Below are positions 22,821-34,339 of a stretch of DNA of 64,000 nucleotides, piece after piece; the stretch's first letter is position 1, and every line of letters starts with the position of its first letter. Below the pieces are notes generated by a model. The model was not told the origin of the DNA. It saw nothing but the letters and a program-made list of their open reading frames with translations, and ran no database searches. A program made the translations under genes and the position numbers. This stretch comes from Diogma glabrata (taxonomy: Eukaryota > Arthropoda > Insecta > Diptera > Cylindrotomidae): NCBI GenBank assembly GCA_963693315.1, contig OY856186.1, positions 74,315,475 to 74,379,474 on the forward strand, in the 5' to 3' direction.

Positions 22821-22924
22821 GGCGTTATGTAGGTTATTGCGCCCGGAAAGCGACGTAATCTAGCCCGAGGGCCTCTGGCCCGAGGGATGGATGTCGCTTG
22901 ATGGGCGTAATACCCAGTAACGCC
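22821..22924. repeat. GC-rich compound palindrome
   Basis: GGCGTTA pairs with TAACGCC at the outer ends, TATTGCGCCC with GGGCGTAATA, AAGCGAC with GTCGCTT, and a GCCCGAGGGCC/GGCCCGAGGG core lies at the centre. The result is a 104-nt nested stem. It is an island of G+C in A+T-rich sequence and adjoins the inverted-repeat element at 22940-23438, which contains the same GGGCGTTATG motif. Confidence 0.8.
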
Positions 22925-22939
22925 AGTGGTGCATACAAG

Positions 22940-23438
22940 ATTTTATGCTTCACTTAATAAGCTAAAAACTAAGAAAAAATTTTATTTGTTAATCTATATT
23001 GATATGCAAACAAATACAAATGTATCGTAGTATGCCAAGAAAATAACTATTTTGAAGTTTAAAATAAATATTTGTTGTTTGAACGTTGCTATGTAAACAA
23101 ATTCTCCTAAATTTTGTAGCGTATGACAAAAACATTGTATGAAGTTTAAAATAATTTGATAGTTTTGGAAAACTATATGAACAATTAATAACTAAAATGT
23201 TGCTAAACATTTTTAAGCAAATGTCAAAATCTTTTACTAGCTTAAATTGAATAAAAATTATTTACATTGTGAAGACAAAACCACACTAAAAATAATTTTA
23301 TTTAGTTTTTTAGCGTCTTAATAGCGGGCGTTATGAACTCATAATGCCCTCTCATAACGCCCCGGTTTTTATGAATGTGTTTATATATTGCGTATCCTAG
23401 ACATTATAACAACTTTATATCATTGTGAAGCATAAAAT
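22940..23438. mobile_element. 499-bp element with 14-bp inverted ends
   Basis: ATTTTATGCTTCAC (22940-22953) and its exact reverse complement (23425-23438) bound the segment. Inside, GGGCGTTATG and CATAACGCCC form a perfect 10-bp stem around 23335-23372, enclosing CATAATGCCC. No target duplication was clear and the 104-nt palindrome lies just outside, so the true element could be larger. It is non-coding. Confidence 0.55.
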
Positions 23439-23639
23439 ATTTTCTCTCTGTGTTTTTTGACAAATCTGTTTTGGTTTTGAATTAAATATTTTAAAATAAA
23501 GCTTATGTATATGTATAAAATAAGTTTATTTTATTATTATTACACACTTTTTTACACACTTTTATTTAACTTGACTCTTGAGAGCTTTGATGGGTGGAAT
23601 TTTGTGATTCATTTTTCAGTAACTTCCCATTATGTTATT

Positions 23640-24440
23640 AATCCCAAATTGAAAAGACAAGTTTGTTGAAGCAGTCAGTACGTATTTCTAAAACTTTTAA
23701 AGCAAAAAACTTTATAAATCTGAAGAAAAAAATTCAAATTTTTTTTCATTCTGAAAGACCTTAAAGAATTGCACTGAAATTCTCATCCTCTGGTTGACTC
23801 ATTTTGAGCGAAGGAATTTTGGTAATACTGTGTATATCATTATAATAATAGACATCATACATGTTTGTGTCATTTCATATGGATAAAGAGCCTTACATTA
23901 TAAATAATGAACACAAAAAAAAATAAAAGTATGACATTTCGCTCAAAGCTTATAGACCTTTTTTCTTAAAGTTCAAATCGTTATTTTGGTGTATTTGACA
24001 GATTACATACAGCAATGATATTTAAAAATCAGTTATTATGTATGAAAATATGAAAATTCATAAGATCTGAATGCCCATTTACCGCGCTGAAATTTTGCTC
24101 ATACGGAGTATCTCATTATAATAGAGGACATATTACACATTTTTGTCATTTTTATATGAAAAAATGGCCTTAAATTGTAAATAATGAGTGATTTGTATTT
24201 CGAAAATTTTAAATAATTGTTATTTCTTCTAAATCCAGATTGTTTTGTGTTCTCGTTAAGTTTTTTTTACTATAGTTGCATAATTATTATTTTTTCAATA
24301 CATTTTAATACATAATTAATGATTTCTAATTATCATTGCTGTATGTAATCTGTCAATTACATACAGTAATATAACGATTCGAATTTTAAGGAAAAAGCTC
24401 TATAATTCAGACCTTTTTTCCGAAAAAAACTTGACATTTG
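23640..24440. repeat. Direct and inverted repeats around GACAGATTACATACAGCAA
   Basis: GACAGATTACATACAGCAATG (about 24000) reappears inverted at about 24335-24360 within arms of roughly 75 bp (23945-24025 against 24325-24415), including TTAAA(G/A)TTC(A/G)AATCGTTAT. A diverged direct repeat of CTGAAATT.T.ATC... CATTATAATA.A..ACAT joins 23770-23905 with 24080-24195. It looks like a decayed foldback or duplicated terminal region. No coding content. Confidence 0.6.
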
Positions 24441-24720
24441 CGAAATCTCATATTAAATAATTTATGTACAACTTAAAATTAATACAATGAGCAAAGAAAC
24501 GTACTAAAATTTTACACTGGATGTTTAAATAACATAATCACAATTGTTATAGTGCAATTAACCTTATTAAAATTACTTTAAATTTCAAAGAATATTAAAT
24601 TTTCGGTAAATGATTTAATTGCTAGTTTTACTTATGGTGTATTTTCTGTGAAATAATGTGGTTAACTTATTTGTAGGTAAAATTATATAACTAAAAACTC
24701 TAAAATAAAAAAATAAATAA

Positions 24721-25320
24721 AAAAAATTTAAAAAACACACTTTTTGAAAAACGAACTAAAAAGCAGAAAAAAAATTTTGCATTAACACCAGCGTTATGTC
24801 TTTTATAATTATATTTCCTTTGAAATTGTTAGAAGAAAAAATATTTAAATGGTATTTAACACATCTTAGCATAGATGCAAATATTAAATTTTTGACTAAT
24901 TTAAAATGCTAATTTTCGATTGACAAACAGTCTTCCGTTCCCATTGGTTACATAAAATAAAAGTGGGTGACGCATACGTTAATATAGAAAAGGATCAAAT
25001 GTATTCTATGTTAATCTCTAACAAGAGAGACTACCAACGTTTATTCCCTTTCGTTTCTGAATGCGCCACCCACTTTTATTTTATGTAACAAATGGGAACG
25101 GAAGACTGTTTGTCAATCGAAAATTAGCATTTTAAATTAGTCAAAAATTTAATATTTGCATCTATGCTAAGATGTGTTAAATACCATTTAAATATTTTTT
25201 CTTCTAACAATTTCAAAGGCAATATAATTATAAAAGACATAACGCTGGTGTTAATGCAAAATTTATTTTCTGCTTTTTAGTTCGTTTTTCAAAAAGTGTG
25301 TTTTTTAAATTTTTTTTAAT
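24721..25320. mobile_element. Foldback element with ~255-bp arms
   Basis: The left arm 24721-24975 and right arm 25061-25320 are reverse complements with only a few mismatches (for example within GAA.GTTAG... and CCCATT(G/T)GTTACAT). The loop is about 85 bp (24976-25060). There is no open reading frame. Near-identity of the arms implies recent formation or ongoing conversion. Flanking TAA on both sides is a possible 3-bp duplication but is uninformative in this A/T context. Superfamily not determined. Confidence 0.9.
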
Positions 25321-25599
25321 TAATTTCTTCAATAAAAATTTGTTTACAAATTTAAATTATAAAAAATCATTCACGGTTTATTCGTTTTATTGCACTAAAT
25401 ATGAATTTCAAAAGATAATTTGACTAATTTTTTTTCTTTGATTTCTAATTTTCTTTTTTTTTCTGCTTTATGGTCCTTTGGAAACAGGGAAACATTTAGG
25501 TGCTGTTATAAATTATAATTAATTATCAATCTGTAGTGTTGGGTAGCTACTGTGCAAATAAATGATTTGCAAAATTATGCTTATTTTATAGAACTATCA

Positions 25600-25870
25600 G
25601 TAATCGAGTCGGCTGTGCAAAGTAAAATGCATGGAATGTAGTAAACGAAACGTCCGACAAAATTTAAAATTTAATGTCGCAAGGGGCATTGTTGGGCTTA
25701 CAAATGCCGAAGAAAGTGTGACTAAATTATTGTGTTACAAACACTCTTTGACTGGTAAGTACCTATTTTCCATAGGTTAGTTTTCACTGTTAACCTTATT
25801 TATTAGGAATTGTTGGAGCCATCGATGGAACGGAGATCCCAATAATTGTATTTGAGCTATATTTGTAAAA
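25600..25870 (+). pseudogene. HARBI1-like transposase remnant
   Basis: At about 25806-25850 the frame reads GIVGAIDGTEIPIIV, close to the GV(I/V)G.IDGTHIPI block containing the first catalytic Asp of PIF/Harbinger (HARBI1) DDE transposases. It is preceded by GTAAGTACC (25755) and TTTATTAG (just before the motif), which would be a plausible ~50-bp intron. Upstream, 25630-25750 is open without a recognisable domain. The frame ends shortly after in a stop. Only one motif supports the call. Confidence 0.45.
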
Positions 25871-26362
25871 ATACATCAAGGATTCTGGAAGTTACATTCG
25901 AAAAAAGTTGAAAAAAAATTAAAAATTTACGGTTTTTAAACATTTTTCCATATTCAACGTCACAAATTTTGAGCAAACAATGATGGTAAATTTTTTAATT
26001 TCTTGGAGTTCGTGGTAAATTTAATTTCCTTTCTTTTAAGTTAAAAATCACGAATATTGTTGTAGGTTGCGCCAAGTTATTCCGGTTTTCCCAAAAAAGG
26101 CAAAACTAAAAATTTGGAAAAAAAATGTTTTATTAAGAATAATTTAAATTCTGCAACATAATTGATTTATATATAAGTTGTTATACAGATTTTCGAGTAA
26201 AAACTGCGAGCCGTTTTGAGTTTTCTTTATTTCAACCGCGTTTATGTATTTTTTCTTTTCTTTTTGTGCCGCATCGTAAATAATATTTTACAAGTTCAGT
26301 CGTTCTCAAACATCGGTTAAGATTTCTTTTAAAATAGTAAAGTGTAAAGTTAAATTTATTTA

Positions 26363-26625
26363 AATGGCTTTTCAAGATGTTTCAAGTGTAAAAATAGACC
26401 AAATTCATTTTGTTTTATTTGTGGAATTTGCATAATACCTCCTGCTAAAAAAATCACTCCATAAATAAGAATTGCATACCCGCATTACTTTGGCATAAAA
26501 CTGAACGATGAGGAATGGTTAATCTAACCGTGGATGCCAAAAAATAGTTATTTCAACTGTAACTTAACACATTCAAGATGGTACAATAGAGGAAGTGTTC
26601 ATTTAAAGTTTTAACGTTGTGTTAC
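26363..26625 (+). pseudogene. Decayed CKN..FC..CG zinc-binding protein
   Basis: After one frame correction near the ATG at 26364, the plus strand reads CKNRPNSFCFICGICIIPP, then IRIAYPHYFGIKLNDEEW and later CNLTHSRWYNRGSVHLKF. Uncharacterised arthropod proteins with CKN.PD.FCY(V/I)CG..., AY..YFG...GDQDK.W, C...L..W..G....PF share this layout; the paired cysteines suggest a zinc-binding fold. Two stops and a shift make it a pseudogene. The function of the family is unknown to me. Confidence 0.6.
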
Positions 26626-26663
26626 AACCAGGTTTTCACCATGACTCGCCATTTCAATTCAAA

Positions 26664-27896
26664 AAATATGGAAGTGCTGAAATCTCACAGCTCTGAGATA
26701 TCAAGACTTCGGTCTGGATTAAGGATTTTGATATAGTTTTCGGCAAAAACTTTTATGAGGACATGATTTTTAGTTTTGGGCAGCTATTTATATCAAACAT
26801 AACTCTTTGTTAAATAACAAGTATTTTTTATCTCTGTTTAAAATTTATTACAAAACTAACACGAAACATCAATACGTTGCCGGAAAATTATAATCAAGAT
26901 TCCACAAATATTGTTAAATTAAATAAAATCAAACTTTTTCAAAATTCCAAAAATATTCCAAAAATTTATTCTAAAATCAAATATCAACTTTTCTAAATTC
27001 CGATAATATTCCAAAAGTCTTTTCCAAAATTCTAAAAATATTGCAAAAATTAAAACTTTTTTCAAAATTCCAAAAATTAAAATAAAATCAAAAATTAAAA
27101 TTTTTTCAAAATTTTACATTTTTTTTCCCAAAAAATTGGATAAAAAAATAAATGAAATCATTTTTTGACACACTTGACATTATTTTTGTGACAAACTTAT
27201 AATGCCGTAATTCTCTATAATAATAATAAAATTTCATGTCATACAAACTATTAATTTTATTTTTTCTAAAAAAAACGGGTAAAAAATAAATAAAAACCTT
27301 TCTTTTGACACACTTGACAACATTTTTTTGACAAACTTATAATGCCATAATTCTCAATAATAATAATAAAATTTCATTTCAAACAAATAAATTTGTTTTT
27401 TTCCAAAAAATTGGGTAAAAAAATAAATAAAAATCTTTCTTTTGACACACTGACAACATTTTTTTGACAAACACATAATGCAATAATCTAGTTTTTGATC
27501 TCACATACCAATCCCTATCTTCAAGATTTCTCCAAATTTAATGTTCCTTTTCGTTATCACTTAAAATGAACGTTTTTTAAGCCAAAAATATGAAAATTTG
27601 CTATTTTTGACACACATAATGATTTTTTTGACACACTTCCGATACAGTTATCGAGAATGCTCCTATCCCTTGAGTATACCTATTTTTAGAAAAAAAAATT
27701 TTTGGAATCCCTCCAGCGGTTTTCCCTGCAGCGTAGGTAATGACGGCCGGACAGACAGACATACAAACATTCATTTTTTTTTTGCTTTTTTAGAATCAGT
27801 AGGTCCTAAAACGTCGAGAAATACCAAAAAAAGTGGGGGTAAGAATTTCACTTCGAGCTCATGAATGTAATACTTAGGTCTTTCAGACCGAAGTAA
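26664..27896 (+). mobile_element. Family A dispersed repeat, copy 2
   Basis: Ends match copy 1 and copy 3 (GCTGAAATCTCACAGCTCT on the left, CTTTCAGACCGAAGTAA on the right). The A+T minisatellite (26895-27125) is short here, but the GACACACTTGACA block is present three times (about 27169, 27307, 27443), spaced 135-140 bp. The empty site for the nested MITE, ATCACTTAAAATGAACG, is intact at about 27558. A GACGGCCGGACAGACAGACA segment lies near 27741-27761. No protein is encoded. Confidence 0.85.
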
Positions 27897-28389
27897 GTTA
27901 TATAACAACTCAAATATTAATCAAATATGTTTCAGAATTTTAATTCTTCGAAGTAAAAAAATTTTTTTCCCAAATTTCTAGTTTTGACTTTTTTTGGGAA
28001 AACCTGAATAACTTCAGGCTCCAAGAAACTGAATATGGCGTTGAATATAGAAAAATTGAAAAAAAACATATAAATGTTCGATTTTTTTTTTCAATTTCTT
28101 TCGAGTACAACTTCCAGAATCCTTGATGGATTTTTTCAAAAATAGCTCAAAACGTTTGTTAGTGTTTTTACTATGTACTTGTTTCATTAGTTTATTAAAT
28201 TTGTTTATTTTGTAAAATATGCGATCCAAAAACCGTAATATCCTGTTTGTTCACCGAAAAAATTGGCTTTTCGCGAATATCTAAAAAACAAGAACTAACC
28301 TTAAAAAAATGAATATGATATTCGTGTTCAGCAGGTCAAAATCTATAGGAAAAGTTGGGTTTTATTTAGGGAGATTTTTCTTGTAAACT

Positions 28390-29020
28390 AGTGTAATCAG
28401 TGAAAATCATTAGCGTGGTCATTGTTGATCGACCGGCACGAAAACCATGTCCGGAAACTGGCCAAAATATTAACTTAGATTGAAAATAGAGGTCGGAGGT
28501 AATGTCAGAGAAAGCAAATTTATGAGTAAAAAGACTGAAATCCCATTAAGACCAGCATTTTTATTGCCCTCTAACGGCGATAAAGCGTTTTCAACTTCAT
28601 TCCCATTGAGTGTAGTTTACTTAAACTAAATGATCCATGAATAATTGATGGGATATTGACAGCTGAATCGATCCCATGACGTAAGTCGACTTAAAAAAAT
28701 TAGCGAAAGCGTCACAGACTTGGTTTGAGTCAGTGAAGCTGTAACCGTTCAATTTCATTTAAAGTGGCAATTCATTGTTTTTTTTATTACCAAACGCAAC
28801 ACAAAAAGCTTTTGCAGATTACAACAGATATCATTTTCGATTTATAAATAATAATTGAGAAATTTGAACTCCTTTCGCTAAAATCTTAAAGTCAACTACA
28901 TTAAGTGGTTTTTTATACCGTTTGTGTCCTTTGTCTCTACGATTATTAAGATTGAGCAATTGTTTGTTACTTTGTTAAGCCAAGGTTCGAAAATTTATTT
29001 TTAGTATCGACTTAAACCAA
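28390..29020 (-). pseudogene. Jockey-like LINE, linker and RT fragment
   Basis: Minus-strand reading from about 28990 gives PWLNKVTNKQLLNLNNRRDK, then a phrase like ISQLLFINRK, then SDTFANFF-like sequence near 28700, then NALSPLEGNKNAGLNGISVF (about 28530-28590) and GHGFRAGRSTMTTLMIFTDY (about 28400-28450). These match the endonuclease-RT linker (PWLN..L..L...R), RT motif 1 (L...K..GPDGIP) and the HGFR.GRST.TNL block. The RT part between the last two is deleted. There are several frameshifts. Confidence 0.75.
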
Positions 29021-29950
29021 AACTTTTAAATTTAATCTCAAACTTGTTAAAATATAAATAAATACTTTCACGATACCAGAAATATCGAATTTGTGATATC
29101 AATCATTTGTTTGTACAACTAAAATTTTAAAAATAACATTTGTTTTTGAATACAAAGATAGCTTATATATGTGACGTCTCAACAAACATTTTCTTTAATC
29201 TAAATTCCAAAGTTGAATGGTTGAAAACTTGGGTTCGGATATTCTTCATTTTATCAATTGATAGGTAAAGCCTATCTTTGATAATTTATATACTGAAAAT
29301 AATTGCTATTGTAAATCAAGCTTGTTATATATGTGTCGTATTCAACAAATTGATGTTATTGTAGTTAAATTGTTAATTTTATTGTAATAAGTTTTAAATT
29401 TTAATATATAATTTATGATTTCCAATCCTTGCTTTTTCTATGATTAAAGCGGGAAAATATTTTATAGAGATTGAAATTCGTAATTCTTCTCAATTCAAAA
29501 TTTGTATTACCACTGTTGGAATTGGGCACAAGTTTTGTATTCTTAAAGGAGCTGTAAAAATCACTTGAAAGTAAAATTCTTTACATTTATTAATCATTCT
29601 TTACATTCTTTACGTAAAAAACTATTATTTACTATTTCTTTACATAAAAATGTAAAGAATTATTTTTTACATGAAAATTTTTTGCTCTAGTTTTATTTTA
29701 ATTTAAACCAATGAAATACTCTAAAATGTAATCATTCCATCATTCATTATCACCAATAAAATTTGAATTATACTAATAAAAATATTTATACGTCTGGCCT
29801 ACTAGGATATTAAAAATTATCATTCTAATGTTGAAATAATTTACTGTTATCAAAGCAGGCCAACGTATAATTCATAAAAAATATATAAATAACTGAAAAA
29901 TGGCAAAAAAATTTCTAAACGAATTCCCCTCGTTCGTTGATAAATTCTCA
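29021..29950. other. A+T-rich, TTCTTTACAT motif cluster
   Basis: No gene is seen. Between about 29570 and 29690, TTCTTTACA occurs repeatedly in both orientations, as it does at 22617-22700; both clusters sit downstream of a (A/C)CACTGTTGG or CCAGTGTTGTGC-like sequence. This may be the subterminal region of a shared MITE family, but no right end was found. Confidence 0.4.
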
Positions 29951-29952
29951 TA

Positions 29953-30082
29953 ATTTTTTGAAAAATTCCGCAAGCAAGTGGTATTGATAAAAGCCCTCGG
30001 CCTACGACCTCGTGCTTTTATCAATTCGGCCTATTGCCTCGTGTTTTTATCAATATACTTGCTTTCGAAATTTTTGGCAAAA
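29953..30082. repeat. GC-containing foldback with nested hairpins
   Basis: A left arm (29953-29993, TTTTTTGAAAAATTCCGCAA then GCAAGTGGTATTGATAAAA) pairs with a right arm at about 30042-30082. Inside, GATAAAAGC (29985-29993) pairs with GCTTTTATC (30013-30021) around CCTCGGCCTACGACCTCGT. A second TTTTATCAAT copy follows CGGCCTATTGCCTCGTG. The CCTCGG/CCTCGTG core recalls the GC-rich palindrome at 22821-22924. Confidence 0.75.
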
Positions 30083-30285
30083 AATTATTTCGAATTATCA
30101 CCGCCCTTGGGAAATTACAACTGAAAGTTCACAACTCTGAATTTTTCAAAATATTTGTTATCCTATAAAAAAATTTCATATGCATATCTTCAAAATCAGA
30201 GAATCCAATAATTTTCATTTTGAAGGTACGCATTCCTGCAGCCTCGAAATCTGTAATAATTCTGTGTTTTTTACAAAAAAATTTT

Positions 30286-30500
30286 TTGCATCATATTTTT
30301 TCGTGTGTGATTTTAGGATGCGATATTTTTTCGCGCGTGATTTAAGGATGTGATAGTTTTTCGCGTGTGATCTAGGATTTAGGGATGTGATAGTTTTTGT
30401 GATTTAATGATGTGCTGTTTTCGAGATGTGATGTTTTCGTATGTTGTGATTTTTTCGCTGTAATATTTTGGACATGATATTCTTTCGTGTGGAATTTTTT
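30286..30500. repeat. ~30-bp degenerate minisatellite
   Basis: Units resembling TTTTTTCGCGTGTGATTTA followed by GGATGTGATA repeat six or more times with heavy divergence and unit shortening toward the right. No gene overlaps it. Confidence 0.75.
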
Positions 30501-30539
30501 GAGTGTGTGTGTTATTTTATCGGAGAACCACTTTTGAAC

Positions 30540-30800
30540 AACTGTTGACTAGAATATAAGTAAAGCAAAATGAAAATCAAAGATTGACCTCAGAGAACTT
30601 TAACAGCAAGCTACTCAAGAACATTGCGAAGAAAACTTTTAATGGCAATAATGAGACCACCACCTCGACTATGAAAGTCGAAAGCAATCGATCCAAACGA
30701 TAAACAATATATTTTTTAATATCATTCAAACAGTTTAACTTCAGGAGTCAGACAAAGATGCCTGGACTTACTTGTTATTCACAATTTAAAATATTTGTAT
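30540..30800 (+). pseudogene. Possible LINE RT fragment
   Basis: At about 30742-30782 a frame reads SGVRQRCLDLLVIH, close to the SGVRQGCPLSPLLF block of LINE-type reverse transcriptases. The preceding ~90 bp are open in that frame region but lack further motifs. A single motif of this length can arise by chance, so the call is weak. Confidence 0.35.
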
Positions 30801-33800
30801 ATCAAATTTTAAGTAAACCCACCCACATTGTGGGAGAACGTTTGGCTCTTTTCGAAGGGGCATGATAGGATCGAACTATCTAAGGATAGAAGATTTCTGC
30901 AAAGCAGACCATTCAAGGCTATAAGATTTTTTCAAAAAAGTCTTCAGTTCTTGAATATGAGGATACTAGAAAGGGCTTAGCAGTCTATAGATCAGACTGT
31001 GACCACATGGTCGCTTCGCCCAAAAAAAATGTTTTCATAAAGAAGACTAACTGATCACTTGAGTTCAAAGGTCTTAGGTAAATAATGAAGCCGTTAAAGA
31101 TACGTTTTTGTTTGTATCCGTATTAAACATTCAACGAATATTAACCAAAAAAGATTTCTGTCTGAACCCTCCATTACTTTTGAGCCAATGAAATGTTTTG
31201 TCTTGCTATAATAATAATTAAAATATTATTTTAAAGCTTTTGGTTGCAAAAACTCAAGTGCGACCACATTTTGCCACAAAACATAATACAAAAATTGGCG
31301 TATCTTCGAAACAACTTACACAAAAGAAATCTCTCAGATTAAAATTTCAAGAGAGATACACATTACACAAGCTTCTGAGCTATTATTAGTTGACATTAAA
31401 TAACCTAAATTCCAAGAGAGGGCAAATTATCACAAAAACGCAGCAGCACTAATCAGGTCGGTGGTATCGGGAGCAGAGAAAAATATTTGTGTTAATGGTT
31501 ACTAAGGGCTATTTGAAAATGTCATTACAATACATGATGCTAATGAAAATTTAGAGCTGTCAGTAAAAACTAAAAACGTTTTATCAAGAAACATTCTCAG
31601 ACTTAGCGTTCTACCTATAATTGAGTCTGACACATCAAAGTTGGAGAAGTGTATAACTCAAAATCGTGATACAAAAAACCAAACTTATCAATCATTAATT
31701 TTGAAATGAATTGTTATGCAATCTTTTCTCAAAAATAAAAGAAAACGAGCACTAGAAGACAGCGTACCAGGCTATATAAAGGAGCATAAACGAGACAAAA
31801 GAATTATATAAAAATTAGAATATTTCTAATCAAAAAGAAAGTAATTAAAAAATAGATTTATGAAACCCGCTTTTTGGTTGATCGTTCCCTTATTATATGT
31901 GATGACTGATGAGTGATGACAGTTCAACTTAGAAAAAGATAGAAGATATGATTACGGGAAAATTGGGTAAAAAATTCAATTAAAAAATTGAAGAAATGGA
32001 AGAATTGAAAGAATGATACAAATAAAACTCTAACTCAAAAGCTCATCTTGACATTTTAGTAGAATAAGCTGTGTACAGGATATGTTTTATGTAACGTCAC
32101 ATTATAGCATGTAAAGCAATAATTCGTTATTTTCTTGTTTTCATATTTTAAAAGAAAATTAATAATAATATTGATTCATTTTTAAAATTGAAAGAACAAA
32201 CACAACAAATCAATATACATACAACCCACTCATATCGCCGATTTATGTTTGTCTCCCCTATAAATACCTCAGAGCAAATTAGAAATTTGTGTATTGCCGC
32301 TGTTAAACTGTCAGTTACTTGGCATGAGATTTACGATCGACTAATGCTAAGGGCTTTTTTCTCTCTCTCTTTCATTTATTATAGTTTTCTTTGTTGATTA
32401 TGCATTTATTATATTTTCTTGCATCCAAGCACATTGAATATGATGACGATGTTGATGATCATGATCATGCAATAATAATAAAAATAAAAATAAATGGATA
32501 TAATATAAACACAATTTATACAATAACAGTCAAAAGATTTTTGTTTTATGTGTTTATATGTTACATTTGTGTAGATTTGCATGTTGCAAATATTTAACTC
32601 AATGATGGATTTAAGGACAGGTTGAGATTTAAAAGTAAAAAGAAAATGGTGGAGTGAAAATTATATAAAGGCTTTAAAGATATTGATGCAATAAACAAAG
32701 GAAAATCGATGGGAATGTTAATTTAATTAAGGACTAATAAACATGACGTGTTTGAACTATAAAGCAATAAATTAACATAAGAAATAATTTGCTGTTCTTC
32801 AATCGTTGTAAGTTTGTGTAGGATTAATAGACAAATTCATTTTTGTTTGAAATCACTAAACAACAGATACATAATTTGTTACAGCAAATGATGGCTTTCT
32901 TATACAAAAAATAAATTGAGGTTTGAAATTAAGCCAGATTTATTTAATCATAGATGGAAAATAACAAGCAGTAAAATTTGGTTCAGTGATTTTGATTTCG
33001 ATCCTTTTAATAAAAATGCCTTCAGCATTTAAGGGCTTTCTTACAATTAAACTTTTGTATTATACTCCAACATCAAGCTGTAAGAGAAAGCTACGAGTGG
33101 TTTAGCGCTTTTCCATAGCCTAAAATCGACAGTACATATTTTGGATTAAGATTAAAAGAAACGCTTAAGTTAACACTCGTGAAAGATTACTTAGTTCCCA
33201 TTGGCAGACAAGATTACCGATAATTAAATGGGTAATTGGTGCTATTTTATGAATTACGTCATGAAAAACACTTGTTATGGCGAAAAATTTATTTTTGATG
33301 TGAAACATCTATTGGCGCGACTTAATTGAAAAAATAAATGCTTTTCAGTCACGAAAAAACGGTGTAACAATTTTATGCCATCACGCCTAATGAAAAATAA
33401 TAAACATTTTGAACAGAAACATATTTTTCTCCGGAAACAAATAAATTTTATGAAATGAAAATTATTTTGAACTTTATTGATTTTATTCATAATTCTGTAT
33501 TAGTGCAACATAAAAAATACAAATTCGGTGTTGGAACTGTGTTCGTGTGTGTTTTCCTGTGTAAAACTCCTGTTGTATCCCTTCCGTACCATCAATTAAG
33601 GCATTCCTTCGCAGGGCAGGGGTTGAGTGTAGTACTCTCTCGTGTATTACAATGTTGTGTTGTCGTGGTTTTGCTGCGTAGTGTATAAGTACGAACTAAA
33701 ACATCTATGGCCTGAGATCATCTGCGTCAAGTAATGGTTAATGTCACCGTGTTTCCTTGTTGTTGTTTTACATCAAAATGTTTGATGAAGTCGTCTCGTG

Positions 33801-33835
33801 TTTGTTTACCACTACCACTTTTTGTTGCTATATGG
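30801..33835. other. No recognisable gene
   Basis: Frames are all under 80 codons and show no domain. 31840-32200 and 32600-33000 are A+T-rich. A GATGA-rich patch lies at about 32440-32470. It may be ordinary intergenic or intronic sequence. Confidence 0.5.
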
Positions 33836-33839
33836 AAAG

Positions 33840-34335
33840 TCTTTTGCTAATCGTGCGTAACGCGCAGCATAGGCGTAACGATGTCAGTCGATGCCAGTAG
33901 CCTGTTTTTTTTGTTCTAACATGAGAGGGTGTTTTCACCCCTGAGGCACATATGGGTGCCGCATATATTTATATTGATGTGCTAACACTACCAAGAAACT
34001 TCCTGATCGGTTGTCTAGGGAGGCTATTGATTGGAATATTCCTTGCAAGAGCAGCCCCACTCATTGGGCTTTGTCACCAGCGTACACCAGGTCGTCTTTG
34101 TAGACAATTCTCTGATAGTTAAGTCTGTAGTAGAATGATTGCAGGATACACCTGGTGCTGGCCAAGTTTATGGTCTGTCTACCAACCTGGATATCGATAC
34201 TTTCCACAACTTTTCGTTTGCTCAGCTCACTAGTTTGAATTCCATTGTCTGATTGGCTAACTCTAGTCCTGTATTCTTCAGCCGTGCTTTAACGCTGATT
34301 ATGGGCTGGATACAGTTGTGTTAAAACCACTGTAA
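33840..34335 (-). pseudogene. R1-like LINE RT C-terminal region
   Basis: On the minus strand, starting near 34310, it reads KNTGLELANQTMEFKLVS, then EKLWKVSISRLVD, AALARNIPINSL, SLPRQPIRKFLGSVSTSI, IYAAPICA and LTSLRLCCALRTISKRLS (near 33850). This is the conserved C-terminal course of R1-clade RTs (GL.LA..KTE..L.S..., ALAR.MPN..GPR...R.LL.SV..S..LY.APIWA, ...R.CCA.RT.S). Stops and frameshifts are frequent. No homologous region is available to compare with the plus-strand R1 copy, which stops before this part. Confidence 0.75.
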
Positions 34336-34339
34336 TTTA

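Larger units (their letters stand above)
25846..28150. repeat. Inverted-repeat pair about 2.3 kb apart
   Basis: CATCAAGGATTCTGGAAGTT at about 25876 returns as its reverse complement near 28110-28130. Similarity extends inward through TTGAAAAAAAATT, TATTCAACG(T/C)CA, CTTGGAG and GGTTTTCCCAAAAAA to about 26130 on the left and 27945 on the right. The pair encloses the zinc-binding remnant and family A copy 2. It may be the ends of one older element, or two oppositely inserted copies. Confidence 0.65.
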
